Shown one piece after another: positions 1 through 7,869 of a DNA stretch of 55,318 nucleotides. Each line of letters starts with the position of its first letter. The first letter of the stretch is position 1. The notes below the pieces were generated by a model. The model saw only the letters and a program-made list of their open reading frames with translations. It ran no database searches and had not been told where the DNA came from. Position numbers and translations under genes: made by a program. Source of the DNA: an uncultured Prevotellaceae bacterium (GTDB lineage Bacteria; Bacteroidota; Bacteroidia; Bacteroidales; Bacteroidaceae); NCBI GenBank assembly GCA_946411565.1, contig CAMKEM010000013.1, positions 1-55,318 of the forward strand. Reading direction: 5' to 3'.

Positions 1-3
1 TTA

Positions 4-53
4 AATATATAGTTAAAAACAGAAATTTACTTGGAATTTAACATAGAATGCGG
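4..53. repeat. Terminal inverted repeat shared with the other window end
   Basis: These 50 bases are the exact reverse complement of positions 55269-55318. Both copies run into 11-nt-phased ACGG/CCGT units. The simplest reading is that the window is a contig that stops inside two copies of the same dispersed repeat. A large inverted-repeat-bounded element is possible but unsupported. Confidence 0.9.
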
Positions 54-112
54 ATCTGGAACGGTTTTGTAACGGTATTAGAACGGAGGTATAAGGGTGA
101 AAGGATTCCTCT
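47..112. repeat. 11-nt phased degenerate array (ACGG type)
   Basis: GCGG at 50 is followed by ACGG at 61, 72 and 83, each exactly 11 nt after the last, and the register can be followed into GGTATAAGGG. The bases between vary. It belongs to the same class as the arrays at 25011, 41331, 46141 and 55231. No ORF fits it, because 11 is not a multiple of three. Confidence 0.7.
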
Positions 113-121
113 ACATTTTTC

Positions 122-308
122 CTCAGAAAAAACTTTTTCGCGATAATCCTACATACCTACATCGACACCCCATATAATAATCTCAAGCATAGAGCGTTAC
201 AAGGATTTCAAATACCGCATAAACCTACACTAATCCTACACTAAACCTACACAAAAAAACTGAATTTTTCAGGAATTCAGGTTAATTGATAATTAATAAT
301 GGATAATT
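122..308. repeat. Left arm of 1.1-kb inverted-repeat element
   Basis: Positions 122-162 are the exact reverse complement of 1157-1197. Positions about 207-308 match 1014-1110 in inverted orientation with a few differences. The middle of the arm (163-206) is not conserved. The arm contains three CCTACAC units at 224, 235 and 246, again 11 nt apart, and a small hairpin, CTGAATTTTTCAGGAATTCAG. Confidence 0.8.
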
Positions 309-314
309 GATAAT

Positions 315-570
315 TTAACGTGAGTTCGACGAAAACCCTGAAAGGGTGAAATAACTTAGGATAGGGTGTGAACCCTATCTACAATCATAGCTATCCTTCT
401 ATGAACCCTGTAAGGGTGATATAATTCATAATAAAGAAATGCAGCTATATTTAAAACGGGATATGGAATTATGCCACCCTTACAGGGTGAGAATTTGTAA
501 TAACAATCAAAGATAGGGTTACACCCTATCCTAAGCTATTTCACCCCTTCGGGGTTATTTTCTGCATATG
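315..570. repeat. Hairpin-rich repeat element of AGGGTG type
   Basis: The element starts with TTAACGTGAGTTCGACGAA at 315-333. It then holds four copies of an ACCCTGnAAGGGTG-like motif. The left segment (ACCCTGAAAGGGTGAAAT, then CTTAGGATAGGGTG) is the imperfect inverse of the right segment near 510-560, so the whole can fold into one long hairpin. No coding capacity was recognised. Confidence 0.6.
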
Positions 571-919
571 TTAACGTGGATTCGATAATTTCATTACGAT
601 ATATTGTTGAAAACCATGAGATTGAAAGAGCTCTGAAGGAGCGACACCTAAAAGGGCAGTCCGTGAGGGCTGTTATATAAAGTTGTTTTGGGGTATGAGG
701 TCTGAAGGACCGACACCTAGAATCTTAGTTTACAGGTGTCGCACTTACAGCGCTCCTTTACCCACATCCATCCGTATTGGCAGCCCTCACGGACTGCCCT
801 TTTAGATGTCGGGCTTTCAGCCCTCGCAGTCTTGCTTTCTTTGACAAATCTCACGTAGCCAAGCATAGCGTTTAATTTATTCGCAAGCTCATCAAAACAA
901 TTCGTCGAATTCACGTTAA
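571..919. repeat. MITE-like element with palindromic cargo, copy 1
   Basis: Left end TTAACGTGGATTCGA at 571-585 and right end TTCGTCGAATTCACGTTAA at 901-919 are imperfect terminal inverted repeats. The cargo at 629-832 can fold into a stem of about 33 bp, with arms around GGGCAGTCCGTGAGGGCTG and CAGCCCTCACGGACTGCCC. It contains four variants of a GACACCT or AGGTGTCG box beside CTGAAGGA or CTTTCAG. A second copy of the cargo lies at 25510-25714. There is no transposase, so the element looks non-autonomous. Confidence 0.7.
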
Positions 920-1013
920 TTAATAATGAGTAATGAATATTTTAATTAGTATCATAAGCGTTCAAGGCATTCTAAATTATCACTTGCTTTAGCTTGATGA
1001 GCTTTGCGAATAA

Positions 1014-1197
1014 TTATCCATTATTAATTATCAATTAACCTGAATTCCTGAAAAATTCAGGTTTTTGTGTAGGTTTAGTGTAGGATTAGTGTAGGTTTAT
1101 GCGGTATTTGAAAACGCTGCAAACTTTTGTGCACCAACAACTTATATCACCTGCCAATGTAGGTATGTAGGATTATCGCGAAAAAGTTTTTTCTGAG
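1014..1197. repeat. Right arm of 1.1-kb inverted-repeat element
   Basis: This is the inverted partner of 122-308. Together the arms enclose the two hairpin elements at 315-570 and 571-919. Between 919 and 1014 lies a further dispersed word, TAGCTTGATGAGCTTTGCGAA, which recurs with one difference near 46271. Confidence 0.8.
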
Positions 1198-1235
1198 CGC
1201 TTGGAAGTAACTCATGTTGTCCTATATTTTTCAAA

Positions 1236-1287
1236 GGGAGCACCGAATTAGTGCGCCCTTGATGACGCCTTAAAATAGGGCATCATC
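1236..1287 (-). terminator. Two hairpins after hsdR, possible terminator
   Basis: On the minus strand, about 20 nt after the hsdR stop, a 9-bp stem (1261-1269 with 1279-1287, one G-U pair) is followed by a second hairpin (1236-1243 with 1251-1258). There is no good U-tract, so a terminator role is tentative. Confidence 0.4.
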
Positions 1288-1307
1288 GGGTAGGGCACAA
1301 TTCGGGT

Positions 1308-3776
1308 TTAAGCCAGATTTCCTGACACCGTTGTAGGCAAGGCATACAACTGCTGCTGCAATTCGATATAGTGCTCACGCATTTGGGTGGGAGTCCAGCC
1401 AAGCGAAACCTTTGCATCCTTCGTTGACTTGTATTTGATAGAAACAAACTGCGATAGCTTGTCAGCACCAAGTTCCTTGAATCCGTTGTTTACGTAATAC
1501 TGGAGAATGAGGTTATCAAACTCCTGCTGCGATACGGTGAACTGCTTCAGCCATTGCTTCTGCACTATCCTTACGCGCTCTGCACGCTCAATAGGCGTAC
1601 TCTCGTAGGCGATATACTCAAGCACGTCGAGCAAGTCGCATTTCTCCAGTTTCAGCATCTTCTTTATCATTTCTAACTTTGCCTCGCCGAATCCCGATTG
1701 GTCAAGCACGCCAAGAAGCTGTTCCCTTGTCTCAGGATGCTCCCATTGTCTGCGCAAGTCTTCGGCGCTGCTGAAGAAGTTAGGTATCTTACCAAAGAGA
1801 ATCTGCACAAACTCCCTCAGGGTAACGAACTTACCGTCATACGATACCGTCTCTGTCCAGTCGGTATGCAGCTCGATATTTCTGTGTTCAGACAGTCTTA
1901 CAACTATCTTCTTGCTGTTTCCTCCGTCGCAAGTGCAAGGGTCATGCCCGCATATCGGACAAGGCTCATGTGTAGAAACAGGATCTGATGGCTGAACAGG
2001 AGGGTAGGGCGCAGACTTCTTGTTACAAGTGCAAGGATAGTTGCCGCACTTAGGGCAGAACGGATCACCATCCCAGTCCTCATCCTTGAATCGCTCGTTA
2101 GCACCCACGAAGTCATATATCGTGAAATAATACTTCTCGTCAAACAGGCGAGTGCCGCGACCTATGATCTGCTTAAACTCCACCATATTGTTTATAGGGC
2201 GCATCAGCACTATGTTCCTCACGTTGCGTGCATCCACACCCGTACTCAGCTTCTGCGATGTAGTCAATATCGTTGGGCGTAGCTTCTCATTGTCCTGAAA
2301 CGTCCTCAGAATCTTCTCGCCCTCCTCGCCGTCGTCAGCGGTCACACGCTGGCAATAGTTGCTGTCAGGGCATTTCTTGTGCTTGTTTATCATGTCGCGC
2401 ACAATCATGGCATGTTCCTGAGTGGCACAGAACACAATGGTCTTCTCGTCAGGATTTATCTTTGCCAGAAACTCCTTAACCCTGTGCTCGTCCCTCTCCT
2501 TTATCTTGATGTAGCCGTTGGCAAAATCCTTCTCGGTATATACCTTCTCCTTGTCAATCTCACCGCTCTTCACCACATCGCCCACGGCATACTTATAGTC
2601 GTCGATGTTGCTCGTGGCTATATCCACGCGGAAAGGCACGAGAAAGCCGTCCTCTATGCCCTGTTTCAGCGAGTAGCAATACACAGGCTCGCCAAAGTAG
2701 TTGTATGTGTTCGCATTCTCCTTACGGCGAGGCGTTGCCGTCATACCAAGCTGACAGGCATAGTCGAAATACTCCATCAGCTTTCGCCATTCGCTCTCGT
2801 CGTTAGCACCTCCACGATGGCACTCGTCAATGATGATGAAGTCGAAGAAATCCTTCGGGTACTGCGTGTAGTAAGGCATATTGCCCTCTGCCGCTTTCCT
2901 TCCTCCCTTTTCCTTCTCCTCTGCCTTCTGTTCGTTGGGCGAGGTCATCATTGTCTGGAAGATGGTGAAATACAGATTCCTTGCCGTAGGCACCTTGTAG
3001 CCGTTCTTTTTCAGTTCCTTCGGGGTAATGCGGCACATGGCATCCTCGTCAAACTGGTCAAAGTCGTTAACAGCCTGATTGGCAAGGATATTCCTGTCGG
3101 CTATGAACAGTATTCTCGGCTCTTTGTCCGTGCCTTTTATGTTCCATTTCGTCTTTGTCAGCTTCCAGCAAATCTGAAATGCCGTGTATGTCTTTCCCGT
3201 GCCGGTCGCCATTGTCAGCAGTATGCGGTTCTGCCCGTCAGCCACGGCATTAAGCACGTTGTTTATGGCTATCTCCTGATAGTATCTCGGCATTCTGCCA
3301 GCCCCACGGTTAAGAGGCTCAAGGTTGAACTTGTCGCGCCATGAGTTCTCCTCGGGGTATGTCATCTGCCATAGCTCCTGAGGGGTAGGGAACTTGTCAA
3401 CCTCATGCTCTGTGCTCGGGATGATGTAGTTGCCCTGCCTGTCTTTTACGCCCATGTCGATAAACCAGATGTCATCGCCATTGGTGCTGTATGTGAAGCG
3501 AATTTGAAGCATACGGGCATATTCCTTTGCCTGATCCACTCCTTCCGCAACGTCCTTCTCGTCGCTCTTAGCCTCTATCACCGCCAGTTTCTTGCCGTGA
3601 TATTCCAGAATATAATCCGCTTTCTTTGGATGCTTCGTAGAACCTTTCTGTATTCTGCCCGGTGCAATCTCGTATGCACGTTGTTCGTAGAGAATCTGTG
3701 ACCCTGGCACGCTGTCCCAACCCTCATTCAGCAAACGAGGATTAATCTTTTTTATTCTTGTTGTTGTTTCATCCAT
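1308..3776 (-). CDS. hsdR: Type I restriction enzyme R subunit (HsdR)
   Basis: This is the 822-aa restriction and translocation subunit of a type I R-M system, of the shorter EcoAI/EcoEI-like class. The N-terminal nuclease shows the PD-(D/E)xK signature (Asp54, then Glu68-Ala-Lys70). The SF2 motor has Walker A ATGTGKT at 190-196, DECH at 317-320, TATPR near 346 and QIIGRGTRL near 536. In the complete enzyme it would translocate DNA with ATP and cut remotely from the recognition site. Two cysteine clusters, CPKCGNYPCTC (574-584) and CPICGHDPCTC (606-616), lie just after the helicase core and look like a small zinc-binding insert. It is the last gene of hsdM-hsdS-hsdR, 36 nt after hsdS. The frame is intact and appears functional. 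Confidence 0.95.
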   Translation of the reverse strand: MDETTTRIKKINPRLLNEGWDSVPGSQILYEQRAYEIAPGRIQKGSTKHPKKADYILEYHGKKLAVIEAKSDEKDVAEGVDQAKEYARMLQIRFTYSTNGDDIWFIDMGVKDRQGNYIIPSTEHEVDKFPTPQELWQMTYPEENSWRDKFNLEPLNRGAGRMPRYYQEIAINNVLNAVADGQNRILLTMATGTGKTYTAFQICWKLTKTKWNIKGTDKEPRILFIADRNILANQAVNDFDQFDEDAMCRITPKELKKNGYKVPTARNLYFTIFQTMMTSPNEQKAEEKEKGGRKAAEGNMPYYTQYPKDFFDFIIIDECHRGGANDESEWRKLMEYFDYACQLGMTATPRRKENANTYNYFGEPVYCYSLKQGIEDGFLVPFRVDIATSNIDDYKYAVGDVVKSGEIDKEKVYTEKDFANGYIKIKERDEHRVKEFLAKINPDEKTIVFCATQEHAMIVRDMINKHKKCPDSNYCQRVTADDGEEGEKILRTFQDNEKLRPTILTTSQKLSTGVDARNVRNIVLMRPINNMVEFKQIIGRGTRLFDEKYYFTIYDFVGANERFKDEDWDGDPFCPKCGNYPCTCNKKSAPYPPVQPSDPVSTHEPCPICGHDPCTCDGGNSKKIVVRLSEHRNIELHTDWTETVSYDGKFVTLREFVQILFGKIPNFFSSAEDLRRQWEHPETREQLLGVLDQSGFGEAKLEMIKKMLKLEKCDLLDVLEYIAYESTPIERAERVRIVQKQWLKQFTVSQQEFDNLILQYYVNNGFKELGADKLSQFVSIKYKSTKDAKVSLGWTPTQMREHYIELQQQLYALPTTVSGNLA

Positions 3777-3812
3777 AGCGGTATTATTTTATTATTGTTC
3801 AAAATTATTCTT

Positions 3813-5000
3813 TTATTCAAACACCTGCCTTAGTATAGATTGTTTCAGCGCATCACACTCATCGCAGATGTGTGAGTAGTTCTGCTGAAGAGTATTCACC
3901 TTCTCGTTGAGAGAATCGAGGTGAGAGACGATGGATTGCTGTTCTTGCAAGGATGGAACTTGAACTGTTAGTTTCTCCCATTTTCCTTTATTTATTATTG
4001 GCAATGTAGCTTGGGAACTTGTCCCTTCCTTGATTACCATCTTCTGAAATCTTGGCGATTTCATCGAATAATATACAAATTTATAATCGTATTCGCTTGA
4101 TGGTGTTAATACGTTGATTTGTTGATTACAGGATATTTTTTTATTAGAAAAACCAACTTTGCCAATAGTTGCTCCTATACATACCATTAGTATTGATTTT
4201 TCCTCAAAGACTCTGCCATTTGATGCCCCTTGCTCGCTTAACTTCAACTCACAATTATAGTTTATACCTCCCATTCCATTGAAGTCAATTTCTGAAGGAC
4301 GAATAAATTCCATGTAATTTCCGTAGTTAGCGGAATCACTCTTGGAAGGGGTTGTGCCTGTTTGAGTAATGCCTATTTCTTTCAGCGTTTTCTCTTCCCA
4401 TCCTTCTTTTGGCTCAAGAACGTCTTTTAAGGCTGATTGGAAAAGGGCTTTTGCTTCTTCAAGATTCTTGGCAGCATTTTCCTTTAGCTTGTCAATCTTT
4501 GCAAAAGAAGAATCAAGATATTCAATGATCTCTTTTTGCTCAGAGAGAGGAGGGAGGGGGATAACAAAGTTTTTTATCTGCGCTGTACTTAAATTGGGCT
4601 GTGCAGCCCCTGCTGCTATCACTAGGCTTTCTGTTCCTTTTGTCTGAAGGAAATAGAACAAAAACATGTGATTTAATACAGATGTGTTTTCTCGAAATAC
4701 ACCAACACGTTGGTTTAGATAAAACTCTTTATTCGTATAGTTTATACCTATCTTTCCTGTCGTTCCTCCGGACATCGCAATGAGAATGTCATTTGGGTAA
4801 ACCTTATATTTTGATAGGTTTTCTGAATAGCTGTTGATATCGAAATAAACCACATTGGTATCATCTACCATTCCGTTTTGAATATCAGAGATTCTGATAA
4901 TTGGAGAACCTTCATTTGTGAATTTATTACTTTTAAAGGCGAAACCATTGATAAACGTACATACCTCTCCTAATTTCTTATACTCCCATCCCTTCTTCAT
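3813..5000 (-). CDS. hsdS: Type I R-M specificity subunit (HsdS)
   Basis: This 395-aa subunit would choose the DNA target of both methylation and cleavage. It shows the usual two-fold build. The first target-recognition domain (about 1-150) leads to LPPLSEQKEIIEYLD and a helical spacer. The second domain (about 205-345) leads to VPSLQEQQSIVSHLD and a C-terminal coiled helix. Its start overlaps the hsdM stop as ATGA, a typical translational coupling. DNA in both recognition domains is visibly more AT-rich than hsdM and hsdR, as expected for exchangeable specificity modules. No second hsdS copy, partial hsdS or invertase lies nearby, so shuffling within this window is not supported. Confidence 0.95.
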   Translation of the reverse strand: MKKGWEYKKLGEVCTFINGFAFKSNKFTNEGSPIIRISDIQNGMVDDTNVVYFDINSYSENLSKYKVYPNDILIAMSGGTTGKIGINYTNKEFYLNQRVGVFRENTSVLNHMFLFYFLQTKGTESLVIAAGAAQPNLSTAQIKNFVIPLPPLSEQKEIIEYLDSSFAKIDKLKENAAKNLEEAKALFQSALKDVLEPKEGWEEKTLKEIGITQTGTTPSKSDSANYGNYMEFIRPSEIDFNGMGGINYNCELKLSEQGASNGRVFEEKSILMVCIGATIGKVGFSNKKISCNQQINVLTPSSEYDYKFVYYSMKSPRFQKMVIKEGTSSQATLPIINKGKWEKLTVQVPSLQEQQSIVSHLDSLNEKVNTLQQNYSHICDECDALKQSILRQVFE

Positions 5001-6457
5001 CCTTCTTCCTCCTCTTTGCCTAATGCCTCTTGAAGTGCGTTGATGATGTCCATATTCTCGCTTTCAAGCTCGAAAATGCTGTCAAGGATCTCGGATGGGG
5101 TGCGCTCGTCAACCTCCTCAACCTTGTTCGGATTCTTTACTGACAGGTCGTAGTTATCGCCAAGCGTACTGACATCCAGCAGCCATGAATGTTCAGACTC
5201 AGCCTTTGTCTTCTGCAAGGTAAGGAACTCCTCCAAGTCCTTCTCCGTCATAGGGTTTGTCTTGGTGAAGTGCTTGTCTATCTGATAGTACCACACCTTC
5301 TCGGTAGGCATTCCCTTAGTGAAGAACAGTACCACGGTCTTTACTCCTGCACCTGTGAATACGCCTGATGGCAAGTCGAGTACGGTGTGCAGATTACAGG
5401 TCTCCAACAGCATCTTCCTTATTGCAGCCGCATCGCCATTGCTAAGGAAGGTGTTCTTTATCACGATACCAGCTCTGCCGTTAGCCTTCAGCATCTTTAC
5501 GAAATGCTGCATAAACATATAGGCGGTCTCTGAACTCCTTATCTCGAAGTTCTGCAACACCTCTCCGCGCTCGTTGCCACCAAACGGCGGATTGGCAAGG
5601 ATTACGTTCTTGCGGTCTTTCTCCTGTATCTGCGTGAGGTTGATAGCCAGAGTGTTGGCCTTGATGATGTTAGGAGCCGACACACCATGAAATATCATGT
5701 TCATGGTGGCTATGATATAAGGTAATGGCTTCTTCTCTATTCCGAAGAAAGTGCTGTGCTGGAGAATATCGTTATCGGTGGTTGAGCCAATTTTTTCCTC
5801 CATATAGTTGAATGCCTCACAGAGAAAGCCGGCACTACCACAGGCAGGGTCATAGACGGTTTCGCCAATCTTAGGATCTACCACCTTCACTATGCTGCGG
5901 ATCAAAGGGCGTGGAGTGTAGTATTCACCGCCGTTGCGCCCGGCATTGCCCATGCGCTGGATGTTGTTCTCGTAGAGCACGGTCATTTCGTGCTTGTCGT
6001 CAGCCGACTCAAAATGCAGTTCGTCAATCATATTGATGACCTCACGCAGATTGAAGCCCGACTTTATCTTGTTGTGCAACTCATCGAAAATCTCGCCAAT
6101 CTTGAATTCAAGCGAATTGGTGCTTGCAGCCGTTGCCTTCAGACTTTTGAGGAACGGGAACAGTTTGTTGTCAACAAACTCCACGAGGTCGTTGCCCGTC
6201 ATGGCGTTGATAACGTCTATCTTGCCGTCGGCAGTCTTAGGGGCAGCCCATTGCGACCAGCGGTTGAAGCCTGTGATGATGCGCTTGTATTGCTTGCCTT
6301 CAAGTTCAGCCTCGTCCTCGCGCTCGCTCTCAAGGTCGTCAAGATACTTGAGGAACAAGAGCCACGACTTCTGTTCAAGATAGTCAAGTTCGCTGCTACA
6401 GCCAGACTCTTTCCACAGAATCTGGTCAATAGCCTTGAATGTGTTCTCGTATTGCAT
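4997..6457 (-). CDS. hsdM: Type I R-M DNA methyltransferase subunit (HsdM)
   Basis: This 486-aa N6-adenine methyltransferase subunit would act as HsdM2S, or within the full HsdR-containing complex. An N-terminal helical HsdM_N domain (about 5-140) is followed by the methyltransferase fold. The SAM-binding motif DPACGSAGF lies at 203-211 and the catalytic NPPF motif at 289-292; GGEYYTPRPLI just before motif I is typical of the family. It is the first gene of the operon. The ATG at 6457 is preceded by about 455 nt of leader from a promoter at 6919-6950, and that leader is strongly structured (see separate entry). Confidence 0.95.
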   Translation of the reverse strand: MQYENTFKAIDQILWKESGCSSELDYLEQKSWLLFLKYLDDLESEREDEAELEGKQYKRIITGFNRWSQWAAPKTADGKIDVINAMTGNDLVEFVDNKLFPFLKSLKATAASTNSLEFKIGEIFDELHNKIKSGFNLREVINMIDELHFESADDKHEMTVLYENNIQRMGNAGRNGGEYYTPRPLIRSIVKVVDPKIGETVYDPACGSAGFLCEAFNYMEEKIGSTTDNDILQHSTFFGIEKKPLPYIIATMNMIFHGVSAPNIIKANTLAINLTQIQEKDRKNVILANPPFGGNERGEVLQNFEIRSSETAYMFMQHFVKMLKANGRAGIVIKNTFLSNGDAAAIRKMLLETCNLHTVLDLPSGVFTGAGVKTVVLFFTKGMPTEKVWYYQIDKHFTKTNPMTEKDLEEFLTLQKTKAESEHSWLLDVSTLGDNYDLSVKNPNKVEEVDERTPSEILDSIFELESENMDIINALQEALGKEEEEG

Positions 6458-6471
6458 TTGCCTTATTGTTT

Positions 6472-6915
6472 GGGATTGTCAAAGTGTTCTGCGTAAATTC
6501 TTGTATAGCAGTTCTTTTTCAATATTAGTTAAAATGCCGCAGAACTCCCGAATGTGGCAATGTTTATTTAGGTTAATCTATATACATAATACGAAGAGCG
6601 GGAGCCTGTTTGTTGCCAAATCCCGCATTTCGAGGCCGTAGGAAGCCTAAGTAAGTGGGACAAGCAACAACAGAACTCCCGCATAGGTATATACGTAACG
6701 TACCCGTCATACCCCCAAAGGGGCACAACGAGGTACGGGTACAATAACGCACCTATGTGGAGTCTATCATCCTTTCACCTTGACTTACTTCCAAAATTTC
6801 CTACGTTTCGAAATGCCAAAGGAAAAGCGATAAACGCCATTCGTTAATATGTATGACAGTAACGGTCTTTATAGCATTCTGGCATCTCTTTGCCGAACTT
6901 GACCGAGACTATCGA
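6472..6915 (-). ncRNA. Structured leader RNA of the hsd operon (candidate)
   Basis: Read on the minus strand from the promoter at 6919-6950, this stretch has three strong stem systems. The first pairs 6901-6905 with 6863-6867 around a GGCA/TGCC hairpin (6881-6894). The second is nested: CATAGGT/ACCTATG (6682-6688 with 6751-6757), GTACCCGT/ACGGGTAC (6700-6707 with 6735-6742) and CCCC/GGGG at its tip. The third pairs GCGGGAG 6598-6604 with 6676-6682 and continues through CTGTTTGTTGC. The 11-mer CAGAACTCCCG occurs twice (6540-6550 and 6671-6681), and either copy can pair with 6598-6608, so two folds exclude each other. No ORF is present. I do not recognise the family. Confidence 0.55.
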
Positions 6916-6918
6916 ATG

Positions 6919-6950
6919 CAAAAATATAAAAAAATATCAGAATAAGCAAA
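6919..6950 (-). promoter_or_regulatory. Bacteroidetes-type promoter for the hsd leader and operon
   Basis: On the minus strand, TTTG (6950-6947) is followed after 20 nt by TATTTTTG (6926-6919), matching the -33/-7 consensus TTTG-N19-TAnnTTTG. Transcription would start near 6912, immediately before the first stem of the structured leader. Confidence 0.6.
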
Positions 6951-7039
6951 AAAACAGGGCAGTATTTTGAATTTTGGTAATTATTGCCTGTCTTAATGTG
7001 GGTTTGACGAAAGTTACGAGGGCTGAAAATTATTTTAGT

Positions 7040-7440
7040 TTAACGTGAGTTCGACGAATAGCCTATATGGCAAACAGCAAGCTGTTTTTAACTGACAAAA
7101 ATTCTTCGCAAGGCTCAGGCGCTGCGCGGAGTCCCTATCTTCACAATCTTCAACCAATAAGAAATCGGGCTTGCGCCCTAAAATATTTTTAGAAAGCAAA
7201 TTATAAATAAATTAATCCAGTAAATTAATTTACTGATAAAATTTACTGCCCATTTACTTTCCTTAATTCACGTCAGTGAGCCTTTCTTATTGGACTAAGA
7301 TTGTGAAGATAGGGACTCCGCGCAGCGCCTGAGCCTTGCGAAGAATTTTTGTCAGTTAAGCATCGGAGATGCGTTTGTTTCGAATTCATCGAGATTTGTC
7401 GCAGACCCACTGACCATAGGGAAGTAACTGACGTTAATTT
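7040..7440. repeat. Element bounded by TTAACGTGA ends, enclosing a 63-bp inverted repeat
   Basis: TTAACGTGAGTTCGACGAA at 7040-7058 opens the element. A weak match, TGACGTTAA near 7430, may close it. Inside, 7088-7150 and 7297-7359 form a perfect 63-bp inverted repeat, extended after three mismatched bases by CCAATAAGAAA (7154-7164 with 7283-7293). The loop contains the repeat described at 7162-7288. No gene was found. Confidence 0.6.
7162..7288. repeat. Dispersed hairpin repeat, copy 1 (second copy at 54995)
   Basis: It shares with 54995-55112 the order GGGCTTGCGCCCT hairpin, AGAAAG(C/T)AAATTA, a CCAGTAAATT...TTACTGATA hairpin, ATTTACTTTCC, TTCACGT and GCCTTTCTT(A/G)TTGG. The copies differ by point changes and short indels, which suggests an old dispersed element rather than an assembly duplicate. 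Confidence 0.7.
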
Positions 7441-7601
7441 AGATTTTCACCATGATTATTGTATAGATTTTAAAATCCAAGCAGAAAATCTTGATAAAAA
7501 CTATTCTAAAATATAGGGAAGAATTTTTTTATTATGTTTCGCTCGTGCCTCGCTCAGAAATCTAAAGAAAATCTTTATAATAATCAGGAAAGATCTTTTA
7601 T

Positions 7602-7775
7602 TTAACGTGAATTCGACGAAAAAGGGAAGCGGATTTATCTGATTTATCTGAAAAAAATCGCGATAATTTTACTGCGCCAGCTATCAGATAAATCAGATAC
7701 ATCCGTTTCCATTATCTTTTTTGCAGAAATAATCACGAATATCTGCTTATATAATAATTCGTCGAACTCACGTTA
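7602..7775. repeat. MITE-like element with clean terminal inverted repeats
   Basis: TTAACGTGAATTCGACGAA at 7602-7620 is mirrored by TTCGTCGAACTCACGTTA at 7758-7775, giving a 174-bp element. Its cargo is a palindrome: two GATTTATCTGA words on the left and ATCAGATAAATCAGAT on the right flank a short core with TCGCGATAATTTTACTGCG. No coding sequence is present. Confidence 0.7.
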
Positions 7776-7806
7776 TTTAATATCTAACAAATTCACATTA
7801 ACATAA

Positions 7807-7837
7807 CAAAAAAGAGAGCGAGCAGAAATGCTCGCTC
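7807..7837 (-). terminator. Intrinsic terminator of the SIMPL gene
   Basis: The stem GAGCGAGCA/TGCTCGCTC (7816-7824 with 7829-7837) has a 4-nt loop. On the minus strand it is followed by a U-tract (A-run 7808-7813 on the plus strand). It lies about 30 nt after the stop of the gene at 7870. Confidence 0.8.
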
Positions 7838-7869
7838 CTTTTTAAGAGGGAATGTATGTAGAAATCTCG

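Noticed and set aside
717..914. 65-aa open frame on the minus strand
   Set aside because: It lies entirely in the palindromic cargo of a MITE-like element and matches repeat arms, not a protein family.
2379..3344. 321-aa open frame on the plus strand
   Set aside because: It is antisense to the motor region of hsdR, whose motifs are intact; the frame arises from codon bias.
3813..5000. Phase-variable (shufflon) hsdS locus
   Set aside because: Only one hsdS is present, without inverted partial copies or a site-specific recombinase in the window.
5990..6496. 168-aa open frame on the plus strand
   Set aside because: It is antisense to hsdM and has no recognisable domain.
6472..6915. tmRNA, RNase P RNA, 6S RNA or group II intron
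   Set aside because: I looked for their hallmark sequences (tmRNA ends and tag, RNase P GAGGAAAGTCC core, intron domain V) and did not see them; the fold does not match what I know.
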